Shown piece after piece: positions 31,230-40,273 of a DNA stretch of 64,000 nt. The stretch covers positions 1-64,000 of the forward strand of contig OW818670.1 in assembly GCA_942493215.1 (NCBI GenBank), read 5' to 3'. The DNA is from G942493215 sp942493215 (GTDB lineage Bacteria; Bacillota_I; Bacilli_A; RF39; UBA660). The position numbers and the translations under genes were made by a program. The notes beneath the pieces are model-generated. The model was not told the DNA's origin and did no database searches. It saw only the letters and a program-made list of their open reading frames with translations. Numbering within the stretch: the first letter of the stretch is position 1; each line of letters begins with the position of its first letter.

Positions 31230-31646
31230 TTATTTAATATATTCTAGTTCAACTTTATAGGTATAATCTTTACTACTATAATCACCCATTGCGCTCATAC
31301 TAAATGTCTTTTCTTCACCTTTGTTAATACTATCAATTATAGCATTAGCAGTAGCGGCAATACGATTCTTAGCGTTATAAAATTTTACTTGAACAGAAAC
31401 TTTACGTGCTTGATTATCATTGTTTTTTATCTTACCTGTTGTTATAGTGTGGCCATCTGTAAAAGCGATAGCTATACCGGTTATACTAAATTTTCCCTTA
31501 TCAGCATCAGTTGCCTCATTCATATCAGGTGTATTATTATTAGTTTCATTTGTTTTATTACCACCATCTCTAGTAAATTGGTATATTCCATAACTTACTC
31601 CTAATAATACGACAACTGCTAAGATAATAAGCTTTTTTTGATTCAT
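31230..31646 (-). CDS. membrane-anchored FxLYD-like domain protein
   Basis: This 138-residue protein has an uncleaved N-terminal helix (LIILAVVVLLGVSYGIYQF) followed by an Asn/Thr-rich linker (residues 26-48). A single beta-sandwich follows with the FxLYD pattern: FTDGHTITTGKIKNNDNQARKVSVQVKFYNAKNRIA, then INKGEEKTFSM. Such domains sit outside the cell. It starts 10 bases after the giant GLUG prepilin gene with a good AGGAGG site, so the two are co-transcribed and may act together at the surface. Confidence 0.75.
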   Translation of the reverse strand: MNQKKLIILAVVVLLGVSYGIYQFTRDGGNKTNETNNNTPDMNEATDADKGKFSITGIAIAFTDGHTITTGKIKNNDNQARKVSVQVKFYNAKNRIAATANAIIDSINKGEEKTFSMSAMGDYSSKDYTYKVELEYIK

Positions 31647-31656
31647 TTTATTCCTC

Positions 31657-34600
31657 CTATCTTAATGTTGGGTATCCAGTACCCTCATTAATAGTCCATA
31701 TAGTACTAAAGTCCCAACTTGTAAATGTGGCCTGTTGATACATCAACGCTGTTGCTTTTCCAGTACCAAGAGCACTTGTCGCCTTAGTTGAGGTTGTTGT
31801 ATCCCAGAATGAATTAGATGCTGTTGAAGAAGTTTGTTGGGTCCCAACTAAGCCTCCAGGTGATGTGGTTCCAGTTACAGTTCCAGTAGAATAGCAATTC
31901 GTTATTGTCCCTGTGGTTGACTTTCCTACCAAGCCTCCATTATAACCTGGTCCGCTTACTGACCCTAGCGCATAACTATTAATAATAGTTGGTAATGGGG
32001 CTGTGTTACCATAAATCTGACCTGCTATGCCTCCACTAAAGTTTCCTGTTGCCGTTATAGTCACATTCGTATAACTCTTTGATATAGTACCGCCAGAAGC
32101 ATGTCCTAATTGACCTACTAAACCACCTACCGTATCACCACCACGTACGGTACCAGTTACAATAACATTTTCAATTAATCCATTTTTTAAGACTCCTGCC
32201 ACACTTCCCGTTTGTGATCCACCAGTTATATTAACATTTTCTAAAGTTAAATTCTTAATTGTTGCAGCAGTTGTATAACCAAATAAACCAACAGTACCAG
32301 TAGTTAAATTAATATATAAGTTAGTTATTTTATGACCATCACCATCAAGAGTACCAACAAACGAACCAATTGGAGCAAAACCTGTTCCTGTTTGATATGA
32401 GGTCATCGTTATATTATTACCTAGTTTATAGTTACCTCCCAAATAATACCGCATGCCATTTAACTGTGTATCATTATTAATAATTAATGGATCGGCTTGC
32501 GTTCCACTGCCAGATGTATAAGCAACATAAGTGTAATTAGAAGCGTAGACCTTATCAGGAACTGGCATGCCTCGTAAGTATGCTAATGTTGTTCCATCAA
32601 CTATATCCCAAGTATTAACAAAATCCCAACTGTTATAATTAGAAGATCTTAATAGAACGCTAATATTAATATTAGTGCCTAAAGCACTTGTAGTAGCCCC
32701 GGATCCTTCCATACTCCAATAAGAATTCGGTGCTGTTGAATTACCATTGTTAAGTCCTACCAATCCACCAACATATGTTGTAACTGTACCAGAAACGGTA
32801 CCCATAGCATATGAATTGGTAATTTCAGCATAAGTAGTATTTCCAATTAGTCCACCTACAACTGTCCTACCCTGAACATTACCAAGTGAATAACTATTTA
32901 GAACGATAACTTTTGTTGCAGCAGCGCCACCAGTCGCTTGACCAATCAGACCTCCTGTATTTGAACAATTAGTAGCAACATTAACGGTAGAAACGACCTT
33001 TTCAACAACGGTTGAGTAATAAGCATATCCAATCAAACCACCCGTATAAACGTCACTTACGCATGCACCACTAATGGTAATACTTCCACTAACATAAGAA
33101 TTTCGTACGGAAGTAGCACTATCTGAACGACCAACTAAGCTACCTGTCGAATAGTTGCCCGAAGGAATCGTATTAGTAATATTAACATTTTCTAATGTAA
33201 GATTCTTTATAGTTGCCCCGTTGGTATAACCGAATAATCCAATATTTGTTGAAGCTCGATTGATATATAAATTGCTTATTTTGTATCCGTTACCATCTAA
33301 ACCACCAGTAAACTTGGTTGAAGAATTGCCAACCGGATCAAAACCTGTTCCGGTTTGATATGATGTCATAGTAACATTAGCACCAAGTTGATAATAGCTG
33401 CCCAGTCCATAACGCATACCATTTATCTGTGTTTCATTGGTAATAATATATGGATCACCCACTGTACCACTACCAGACGGATATGACACATAGCTATAAT
33501 TGCTTGCATTAACACTATCAGGAATTGTCATACCTCGTAAATAAGCCGTCGTAGATCCACTTTGTATATTCCAAATATCCGTAAAATTCCAGCCACTATA
33601 GGCTCCACTATTCAACAATCCCGAGAAAAGAGTGTTAATACCATAACCAGCTGTCGATATTTTTGATGATTCAGGACTCCAATAAGTATAACTGACAGTG
33701 TTGTAATTACCATCACTAGCTATTATTGCACTAGCATTGGTTGAAGTATGAACATCACATAAAGTATACGAATACGATATTACATTATAACGCGCATATC
33801 CTGCTATACCAGCTCCATAACTAGCACTTTGTATACTTCCTGTACTAAAACTGTTTGCAATAGTTATCAATGATGGTGAAGAACCACCACTTCCATATCC
33901 TATAAAGCCACCACCATAACCACCAGTAGCAGTCACATTAACACTAGCAATACTCTTCGAAATGTTTTCCTTTGCGCCGGCTCTACCTATAAATCCGCCA
34001 ACATAATTTGTTCCAGTTATTGTAGCGTTAACATAGCTATTAGTAATCGTAGTCCCTGCAGAATCTCCCACTAAACCACCTGTAGCAGAAGTTCCAGTAA
34101 TAGTTCCGGTTACAATTACGTTTGTAATTTTCGTATCTGTAGCATCGTAGCGAGCATTAGATAATCCAACCAGAGCTCCTGTATTACCCCCACCAGTAAT
34201 ATTAACATTATCTAATGTTAGATTTTTTATATGCGGAACTTGTGAACTAGTAACAGAAGTAAAAGTTCCAATTAAACCAACATTTCCTGCTGCTGGGCGA
34301 TTAATATATAAGTTGCTAATTTTATGACCGTCACCATCTAATTGACCATAAAAATTTGCAATAGGTTCAAAACCCGTTCCTGTTCCATATGATGACATAT
34401 CGATGTCATTTCCTAATTTATAATATGCCGTAGGAACATATCTAATCGCTGACACTTGACTTGCACTAACAAGAACATAAGGATCGGCTTGCGTTCCAGA
34501 ACCACTACTACCTGTAAAATCAACATAATCAAGTTCTTCTTCATAAATATCATCAGGAATTGGTAAGCCTCTTAAATAGGCCAAAGTGCTTCCTTCTTCA

Positions 34601-37092
34601 ATATCCCAAACATCAGTAAAATTCCAACTAACATAACAATTATTTCGACTAAACATTTTATCGATAAAAGTTGATATTCCATTATAACTATTCAAAACTA
34701 CGGCTGTTTCTGGACTCCAATATGAGTTTGTGGCAGAAAATTGTCCACTACCTACTTTTCCCCCCATACCACCTACATCACTTGAACCACTAACAGAACT
34801 TATTGTATAACTAGTAATTATATTTCCATAACTACCATAGCCTACTAAGCCTCCCACATCACTTGAACCTATTACTGAACCGGTCGAATAACTGTCTATT
34901 ACTTTTCCTTGTGTACTAGAATATCCTGTTAAATATCCTAATAAACCACCTACATCACTTGAACCATTTACAGTTCCAGTTGATACACATTGTCTTATTT
35001 CTGATTCACTTAAATTTCCTACCAAACCTCCAACATAATTGGTGCCCGTTACATTAACACTTGAGTAGTTTAATAATAGCTTTGCATTTGTATAGACTGT
35101 ATTTCCAACTAATCCTCCAACATACCATGTGCCATTAATCGTTCCAGTAACATAGTTATTTTTTATTTGACTATATTGAACCTGGCCAGCAATCATACCC
35201 GAATAATGTCCAGTTGCTGTAACTAACCCTGATACACGTACATATTGAACCAACGCATTAGTACCAGTTATGAATCCAACTAAAGCACCAGTAGAAGCAG
35301 CGCCTTTAACATTAACATTTGTCAAAGTTAAGTTTTTAATAACTGCATTACCAGATGCATATCCAAATAATCCAACATTATTTGCTGTTGAATTTATATA
35401 TAAATTATTTATTTTAAAGCCATTACCATCAAAATTACCCGTAAATGGTGTTGCACTGGTGCCAATTGGATCAAAACCAGTTCCAACTTGATATGACGTC
35501 ATTGTAATATCTTTACCTAATTTATAATAAGCTGATAAATTGTTTCTTACAGCATATAACTGTGCTTCATTAACAATGATATATGGATCAGCTTGGGTAC
35601 CACTGCCTCCACCTGCTCCGTAGTCTGTATAATCTAATTCATCTTCATAAATTCCATCAGGGATTGGCATACCCCTTAAATATGCAAGAGTAGTCCCTTC
35701 TATAATATCCCAAACATTAATAAAATCCCAGTCACTGTATGATGTTGTTTTTGATAACATTGATGAAACACTACTAGATGTTCCTATAATACTCGTTGCT
35801 ACTTTAGTTGTATCCGTACTCCAATAAGAATTAGTTGCAGTTGTATTATTAGATCGTGCAACTAAACCCCCAGACCCAGAAGTAGCCGTAATTAAACCTA
35901 CCGCATAAGTATTAGTAATACCAGCATATCTACTATAGCCTATTAAACCACCAACATAATTTCTTCCTTGAACATGACCTATAGCATAACTATTTGTTAA
36001 GGTAACCGTTGACCCAGATCCTGTCCCTAATTGACCTATTAAGCCACCAACATAATCAGCTGTAGAAGTTACGTTACCACTTGCTAACGTTTTATTAATT
36101 GTTACATTATTTGATGTCTCAACTAATCCAATTAAACCACCTATTACATTTCCACTTCCGACTGTATTAACAGCTGCATAACTACTAGTAACAGTACTAA
36201 CATTAAGACAACCTACTAAACCACCGGTATTGGATGTTCCAACTATATCACCACTAGCTATTATACCCTCAATAGCAGAACTATTAGTTGTTCGACCAAT
36301 TAGACTGCCTGTACAACTATTTCCCGTAACACTCAAACTTTCAAGAGTAATATTCTTAATTGTAGCTCCACTTGTATAACCAAATAATCCAATATTATCG
36401 CTTGGATTATTAATAAATAGATTAATTATTTTATGACCATTACCATTAATATTACCTGTAAAAGGAGTATCACTATTACCAATTGGTGTAAAACCTGTTC
36501 CTGTTTGATAATTAGACAAAGTAATATTTCTTCCTAATACATAATAAGCACTCATATTATTACGGATATTATATAATTGTTGTTCGGTCATAATTACATA
36601 AGGATCATCGACTGTTCCTGTACCAGTTAACTCTTCCTCAGCAGGAATTTCTTCTGTAAGAACACAATCACCTAGAGCTTTTTCTTCAATGGTAACAGCA
36701 CTATCAGAATACCCTTTAGTAGCACAATACTTACCATTATGTAACGCTATTGCTACTTTGCCTGTCTTAGTTAAAACTACTTGTCCATTTTGTGGTTTAG
36801 TGCCACTATAATTTAATATAAAACCATCAGGCGTGGATGTTTCAACACCATCAGTATATGTAAAAACAACATTAGTCGCTTCACGACCTTTGTATAAATT
36901 AGAAACATAAGTATTATTAGCCGATTTAGATACTCCGTAGGCCGTATTCTTAAAAGCTTCTCTTTGAGCATTGCCTATAACACCCAAAATAATAGGTGTA
37001 GCAATGGCTGCCAAAACACCTAAAATAACTATTACTCCTAATAATTCGATCAAAGTAAAAGCCTTTGTCTTTCTCTTTACTATTATGTTCAT
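31657..37092 (-). CDS. giant prepilin-like adhesin with five GLUG-type repeat units
   Basis: This is 1811 residues from ATG 37092, where GGGGAG lies 10 bases upstream; an earlier in-frame ATG at 37152 would add 20 residues before the leader and is less likely. Residues 3-42 form a prepilin leader (KRKTKAFTLIELLGVI, Ala at -1, Glu at +5). The shared module follows, with KNTAYGVSKSANN and the Cys pair GKYCATKGY/GDCV to about residue 145. Then come five units of about 330 residues. Each opens with a GSGTQADPY-like motif and ends with SYWS...WDFxNVWDI...YLRGMPIPD, and each holds several GGLVG (GLUG) motifs. These predict a long right-handed beta-helix or solenoid. The last unit ends the protein at GYPTLR. 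It should be a large surface or pilus-tip adhesin. Confidence 0.87.
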   Translation of the reverse strand: MNIIVKRKTKAFTLIELLGVIVILGVLAAIATPIILGVIGNAQREAFKNTAYGVSKSANNTYVSNLYKGREATNVVFTYTDGVETSTPDGFILNYSGTKPQNGQVVLTKTGKVAIALHNGKYCATKGYSDSAVTIEEKALGDCVLTEEIPAEEELTGTGTVDDPYVIMTEQQLYNIRNNMSAYYVLGRNITLSNYQTGTGFTPIGNSDTPFTGNINGNGHKIINLFINNPSDNIGLFGYTSGATIKNITLESLSVTGNSCTGSLIGRTTNSSAIEGIIASGDIVGTSNTGGLVGCLNVSTVTSSYAAVNTVGSGNVIGGLIGLVETSNNVTINKTLASGNVTSTADYVGGLIGQLGTGSGSTVTLTNSYAIGHVQGRNYVGGLIGYSRYAGITNTYAVGLITATSGSGGLVARSNNTTATNSYWSTDTTKVATSIIGTSSSVSSMLSKTTSYSDWDFINVWDIIEGTTLAYLRGMPIPDGIYEDELDYTDYGAGGGSGTQADPYIIVNEAQLYAVRNNLSAYYKLGKDITMTSYQVGTGFDPIGTSATPFTGNFDGNGFKINNLYINSTANNVGLFGYASGNAVIKNLTLTNVNVKGAASTGALVGFITGTNALVQYVRVSGLVTATGHYSGMIAGQVQYSQIKNNYVTGTINGTWYVGGLVGNTVYTNAKLLLNYSSVNVTGTNYVGGLVGNLSESEIRQCVSTGTVNGSSDVGGLLGYLTGYSSTQGKVIDSYSTGSVIGSSDVGGLVGYGSYGNIITSYTISSVSGSSDVGGMGGKVGSGQFSATNSYWSPETAVVLNSYNGISTFIDKMFSRNNCYVSWNFTDVWDIEEGSTLAYLRGLPIPDDIYEEELDYVDFTGSSGSGTQADPYVLVSASQVSAIRYVPTAYYKLGNDIDMSSYGTGTGFEPIANFYGQLDGDGHKISNLYINRPAAGNVGLIGTFTSVTSSQVPHIKNLTLDNVNITGGGNTGALVGLSNARYDATDTKITNVIVTGTITGTSATGGLVGDSAGTTITNSYVNATITGTNYVGGFIGRAGAKENISKSIASVNVTATGGYGGGFIGYGSGGSSPSLITIANSFSTGSIQSASYGAGIAGYARYNVISYSYTLCDVHTSTNASAIIASDGNYNTVSYTYWSPESSKISTAGYGINTLFSGLLNSGAYSGWNFTDIWNIQSGSTTAYLRGMTIPDSVNASNYSYVSYPSGSGTVGDPYIITNETQINGMRYGLGSYYQLGANVTMTSYQTGTGFDPVGNSSTKFTGGLDGNGYKISNLYINRASTNIGLFGYTNGATIKNLTLENVNITNTIPSGNYSTGSLVGRSDSATSVRNSYVSGSITISGACVSDVYTGGLIGYAYYSTVVEKVVSTVNVATNCSNTGGLIGQATGGAAATKVIVLNSYSLGNVQGRTVVGGLIGNTTYAEITNSYAMGTVSGTVTTYVGGLVGLNNGNSTAPNSYWSMEGSGATTSALGTNINISVLLRSSNYNSWDFVNTWDIVDGTTLAYLRGMPVPDKVYASNYTYVAYTSGSGTQADPLIINNDTQLNGMRYYLGGNYKLGNNITMTSYQTGTGFAPIGSFVGTLDGDGHKITNLYINLTTGTVGLFGYTTAATIKNLTLENVNITGGSQTGSVAGVLKNGLIENVIVTGTVRGGDTVGGLVGQLGHASGGTISKSYTNVTITATGNFSGGIAGQIYGNTAPLPTIINSYALGSVSGPGYNGGLVGKSTTGTITNCYSTGTVTGTTSPGGLVGTQQTSSTASNSFWDTTTSTKATSALGTGKATALMYQQATFTSWDFSTIWTINEGTGYPTLR

Positions 37093-37256
37093 ATAGCTAT
37101 CGCTCCCCGTCTTTATTATTAAAAAGCTAACCAACCAAATACCACCATACATACAAACTTAAAATAAAATCTATATATTTACCTATATATAGTATTTTTA
37201 TTTTTAACTTTATAATACATAGAAATGGAAGTATATGTATAATAATCAAATTTTGT

Positions 37257-37279
37257 ATAATTATTGCGCTAATAATTAT
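37257..37279. repeat. 9-bp inverted repeat between the GLUG adhesin gene and the next upstream gene
   Basis: ATAATTATT, loop GCGCT, AATAATTAT. No T tract follows, so terminator function is doubtful. The GC-only loop is striking in this AT-rich spacer of about 190 bases, in which I see no other feature. Confidence 0.4.
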
Positions 37280-37285
37280 AAGACG

Positions 37286-37708
37286 TTACTTCTGAATCAT
37301 ATTCAATAAATTGATTTTGAACATATCTTTTTCAGCATGCTCTTTTGAAACCATTACCCCTTTATAGGTTACCAATTCTGATTGATGACCTTCAGACAAA
37401 ATATCCTCAGGAGTTATTTTATCTAACATTACTACTGAATCATTAAGATATACCATATAATGTAGTACAATATCACCATGAACTTTAGAAAACATCGCAT
37501 CGGTTGGTAATTTTAATTGATATGAATTAGTATTATTAACTTTATTGGTTGCAACTAATTCTCCTAAAAATTTTCCTTCTTTTAATGAGGGATAATATTC
37601 AAAATACAATTTCTTATAAGCTAACATATTATACTTTTTAAGTGAACGTTCAATTTTCTTGAATTCATTCTCATTCACATAGTCAAATATATAAGTGATT
37701 TCCTTCAT
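37286..37708 (-). CDS. hypothetical protein
   Basis: This 140-residue soluble protein was not recognised. It has AGAGGGGG before the start. The N-terminal part (KEITYIFDYVNENEFKKIERSLKKYNMLAYKKLYFEYYPS) is highly charged and aromatic. The middle looks like a small beta-domain (HGDIVLHYMVYLNDSVVML). It is bounded by the GLUG adhesin downstream and the Tyr/Thr-rich membrane protein upstream on the same strand, but spacing (about 190 and 94 bases) suggests separate transcription. Confidence 0.55.
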   Translation of the reverse strand: MKEITYIFDYVNENEFKKIERSLKKYNMLAYKKLYFEYYPSLKEGKFLGELVATNKVNNTNSYQLKLPTDAMFSKVHGDIVLHYMVYLNDSVVMLDKITPEDILSEGHQSELVTYKGVMVSKEHAEKDMFKINLLNMIQK

Positions 37709-37780
37709 ATTTATCCCCCTCTCTATTATTTACTTAAATATACCATATTTTACCTATAAATGTCAAACATTATCATAAAA

Positions 37781-37803
37781 AAAGACAACATAATGTTGTC
37801 TTT
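37781..37803 (-). terminator. terminator of the Thr/Tyr-rich surface protein gene
   Basis: AAAGACAACA, TAA loop, TGTTGTCTTT, then seven Ts on the minus strand. Confidence 0.85.
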
Positions 37804-38860
37804 ATTTTGAAACTGTTTTTGTATCAGTTTTTCCTGTTAAAGCACAGCCTTTACTTGTCAATGTTGTATCAGTTTTACTAGCACTCCATCTTAAATAATA
37901 GCCACCTTTAACATAATTACTATATCTATAGTATGTAACATCTTTAGTTCCTGTTTTTGTAACAGTAACTGTTTCTACTTTATCAGTAGTAACGGTTTTA
38001 TAAACTGGTACTTTTTCGGTTCTATAGACTTTTTCTTTTCTATAAATTTTACAAGTATAAACGGTTTTAGTTTCACATTTATCTGTACAAACAGTACTTG
38101 ATTTAGGTGTACATGTTAATCCTGATGGATGGTAACTATAAGTTTGATAATGATCAAATACATATCTATAGTGATCAAATACTTTTTTAGTATCATAGTG
38201 ATCAATTTCTCTTGAAGATATTGTACCAACAACTTGATTTTCTTGTTCGGTATAAGTATATGTCTCTTTTCTTACATCTGTTTCTACTTTTCTTGTAGAA
38301 CTTCCAGTTACTACTTCTAATTGCCATGCAGACCATGCAGTCCAATAGCCATTAGTAGGACATTTATATTCATATAATATAGTTTTTTCACTTTCACAAA
38401 TACCGTTTGGACAATAATTATAACATCCCATAATAACAATTAAATAATCTTCTTGAGATGAACATTTTAAATTAATTTTCATCTCATATTCGTTATCTTT
38501 TTTAGTAACTTGAACATATGACGCTGTTGTATCACAAGATTTACCATCTTTATCAACGAATGGTAAAATAATTTTCTTTTGTAACATATCGCCTAAAGTA
38601 ATAGTTACATTATCACCAACATTTTTAGGTAATCTTTCTGTTGTAAAATATCCTTTAGCACTTTCCTTCATTGATATAACATTATCATTAAATACCTTTT
38701 CATAAACAACTGTAAGATCAACATTATTACCACCATTATTACTGTTATTATTAAGTTTTAATGGAAACAACCACATTAACAAAAATACAAATAAAATAAC
38801 AATTAATATTTGTAAAATAACCGTTTTAATAGATACGCCTTCACGTTTCTCTTCATACAT
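37802..38860 (-). CDS. membrane-anchored surface protein, Thr/Tyr/Lys-rich, with Cys clusters
   Basis: This 352-residue protein has one N-terminal helix (VILQILIVILFVFLLMWLF) after a basic start, so it is type II anchored. The extracellular part first forms a domain of about 110 residues. A short Cys cluster follows (MGCYNYCPNGICES), then NGYWTAWSAWQ, reminiscent of a thrombospondin type 1 strand, and repetitive Tyr/Thr/Val tracts (DHYDTKKVFDHYRYVFDHYQTYSY, YRKEKVYRTEKVPVYKTVTTDKVETVTV). More Cys appear in SSTVCTDKCETKTVYTCK. I do not recognise the family. Tandem promoters upstream suggest strong or regulated expression. Confidence 0.7.
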   Translation of the reverse strand: MYEEKREGVSIKTVILQILIVILFVFLLMWLFPLKLNNNSNNGGNNVDLTVVYEKVFNDNVISMKESAKGYFTTERLPKNVGDNVTITLGDMLQKKIILPFVDKDGKSCDTTASYVQVTKKDNEYEMKINLKCSSQEDYLIVIMGCYNYCPNGICESEKTILYEYKCPTNGYWTAWSAWQLEVVTGSSTRKVETDVRKETYTYTEQENQVVGTISSREIDHYDTKKVFDHYRYVFDHYQTYSYHPSGLTCTPKSSTVCTDKCETKTVYTCKIYRKEKVYRTEKVPVYKTVTTDKVETVTVTKTGTKDVTYYRYSNYVKGGYYLRWSASKTDTTLTSKGCALTGKTDTKTVSK

Positions 38861-38892
38861 AAATTTTTCCCCCTTAAAATTTTATGTGCTTT

Positions 38893-38974
38893 ATACTAAC
38901 ACAACTTATTATAAATGTCAATAATACCCCGTTGATTAAGGATGTATTCTAACAGATTTATCATAATTTGTCAA
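38893..38974 (-). promoter_or_regulatory. two tandem sigma-A promoters for the surface protein gene
   Basis: Upstream promoter: TTGACA (38974-38969), 17 bases, TAGAAT (38951-38946). Downstream promoter: TTGACA (38921-38916), 17 bases, TAGTAT (38898-38893). Both have perfect -35 boxes and ideal spacing. Confidence 0.75.
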
Positions 38975-39237
38975 ATTTTAATATGAACAATGGTACATCC
39001 AGCATTAAAGTTATATCTTTTATATTCTAGCACCCTATTATTACTCTTTAAAGTAGTGTGAACACTAGCCTTTAAAATACCTTGCCCAACACCGTGAATT
39101 ATTACCAAGAAAGCGTTTTTAAGTTTAACATTATCATTAATAAAATCATTAGTAATTACCCGAGCCGTTTCTCGATCAAAGCCATGCAAATCAATAGTTG
39201 GTAAATTATTTATAAAAATAATATCATTCAAAGTCAT
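38971..39237 (-). CDS. stand-alone Smr-domain protein
   Basis: This 88-residue protein starts at ATG 39237 (a TTG at 39261 is an alternative). It has the two Smr motifs: TIDLHGFDRETA and the nuclease-like loop VIIHGVGQGILK. Smr domains occur at the C-terminus of MutS2 and alone, and can nick nucleic acids, including mRNA on stalled ribosomes. The gene overlaps the end of the sugar kinase gene by 14 bases. Confidence 0.85.
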   Translation of the reverse strand: MTLNDIIFINNLPTIDLHGFDRETARVITNDFINDNVKLKNAFLVIIHGVGQGILKASVHTTLKSNNRVLEYKRYNFNAGCTIVHIKI

Positions 39238-40123
39238 GATAATATGCTTGCATTTCTTCAATTGATGGTACTGATAAACGCGTACCTACTCTGGTTACTG
39301 ATATCCCGGCCGCAATGGTCGCAATAGTAATTACTTTTTCCATATCCCAATGTTTACTTATACCATATGTAAAAGCCCCGTGGAAAATATCACCAGCTCC
39401 CGTTGAATCAACTGCCTTAACCGGAATAGTTGGCATAATCATAATTTTATTATCTTTTTTATATAAACATCCACGAGCTTCAAGGGTAATAACAATGGTA
39501 TTGTGAAATATCTCTTCCATTTTTTGATATAAAGTGGTTAATGTTGTTTGATCATTATAATCTATTCGATAGTTAGTAACTGTTTCCGCAAATTCTTTAG
39601 AACAAACTAAATAAGTTACTTTATGGGCTAAAGCTATAACCTCTGGTTTAGGACGTCCGGCATCAATAACCGAGATAAGATCCGGATAGGTAGCTAAAAC
39701 TTTTTCAGATTGAACATGTTCTTGACCATCAATTAAAAATATTTCTGGCTTAAAGTTAATATTAATATCTTGCATTAATAAATTATTAGAACGATGCGTT
39801 AAAACTGTTCTTGTACCATTAGTTGTATTAGCAATAATAAAACTTAATGTTGTTGCAATATTCTTATTAATCTCTAAATAAGTTGTATCGACATTAACAC
39901 CAGTAAACTCATCTTTAACACATCTTCCATATAAATCTTCACCAACTACACCAGCAAATGATACATCACTACCCCATTTTCCTAATAAATAGGCCGCTGT
40001 TGCTGATGGTCCACCACCACATGCAGTTTGATTTTCAACTCGGTTTTTAGTGTTTTCAATTGGAAACTTATCTACTTCATACGTTATATCATAAGAAGCA
40101 TTACCCATACATAAAATCTTCAT
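39224..40123 (-). CDS. PfkB-family sugar kinase
   Basis: This is 299 residues from ATG 40123, six bases after AGGTG. An upstream GTG at 40132 is rejected because it belongs to that ribosome binding site. The ribokinase fold shows CGGGPSATAAYLLGKWG near residue 35 and the anion-hole/catalytic motif DSTGAGDIFHGAFTYG near 245, with the Asp base. The substrate is unknown; ribose, fructoselysine and nucleoside kinases share this fold. Co-transcribed with the Smr gene. Confidence 0.88.
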   Translation of the reverse strand: MKILCMGNASYDITYEVDKFPIENTKNRVENQTACGGGPSATAAYLLGKWGSDVSFAGVVGEDLYGRCVKDEFTGVNVDTTYLEINKNIATTLSFIIANTTNGTRTVLTHRSNNLLMQDININFKPEIFLIDGQEHVQSEKVLATYPDLISVIDAGRPKPEVIALAHKVTYLVCSKEFAETVTNYRIDYNDQTTLTTLYQKMEEIFHNTIVITLEARGCLYKKDNKIMIMPTIPVKAVDSTGAGDIFHGAFTYGISKHWDMEKVITIATIAAGISVTRVGTRLSVPSIEEMQAYYHDFE

Positions 40124-40273
40124 AATTCTCACCTATTATCATTTTATCACAAAAACATCGACAAAAAAAGAGTTCATATGAACTCTTTAAATAATTTTTA
40201 TATCATTAGAATTATTTTATATTTATTTCTACTTGAAAATAATAAAAGGGTAAAGCTCAACCTTGGAGTAAGA

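Noticed and set aside
35270..35491. Plus-strand frame inside the GLUG adhesin gene
   Set aside because: Complement of the repeat-rich coding sequence, with no ribosome binding site.
40161..40273. Template repeat or reverse transcriptase of a diversity-generating retroelement next to the lectin gene
   Set aside because: The 110 bases downstream are AT-rich with an ordinary hairpin and no similarity to the candidate variable region; no reverse transcriptase motif is in the window.
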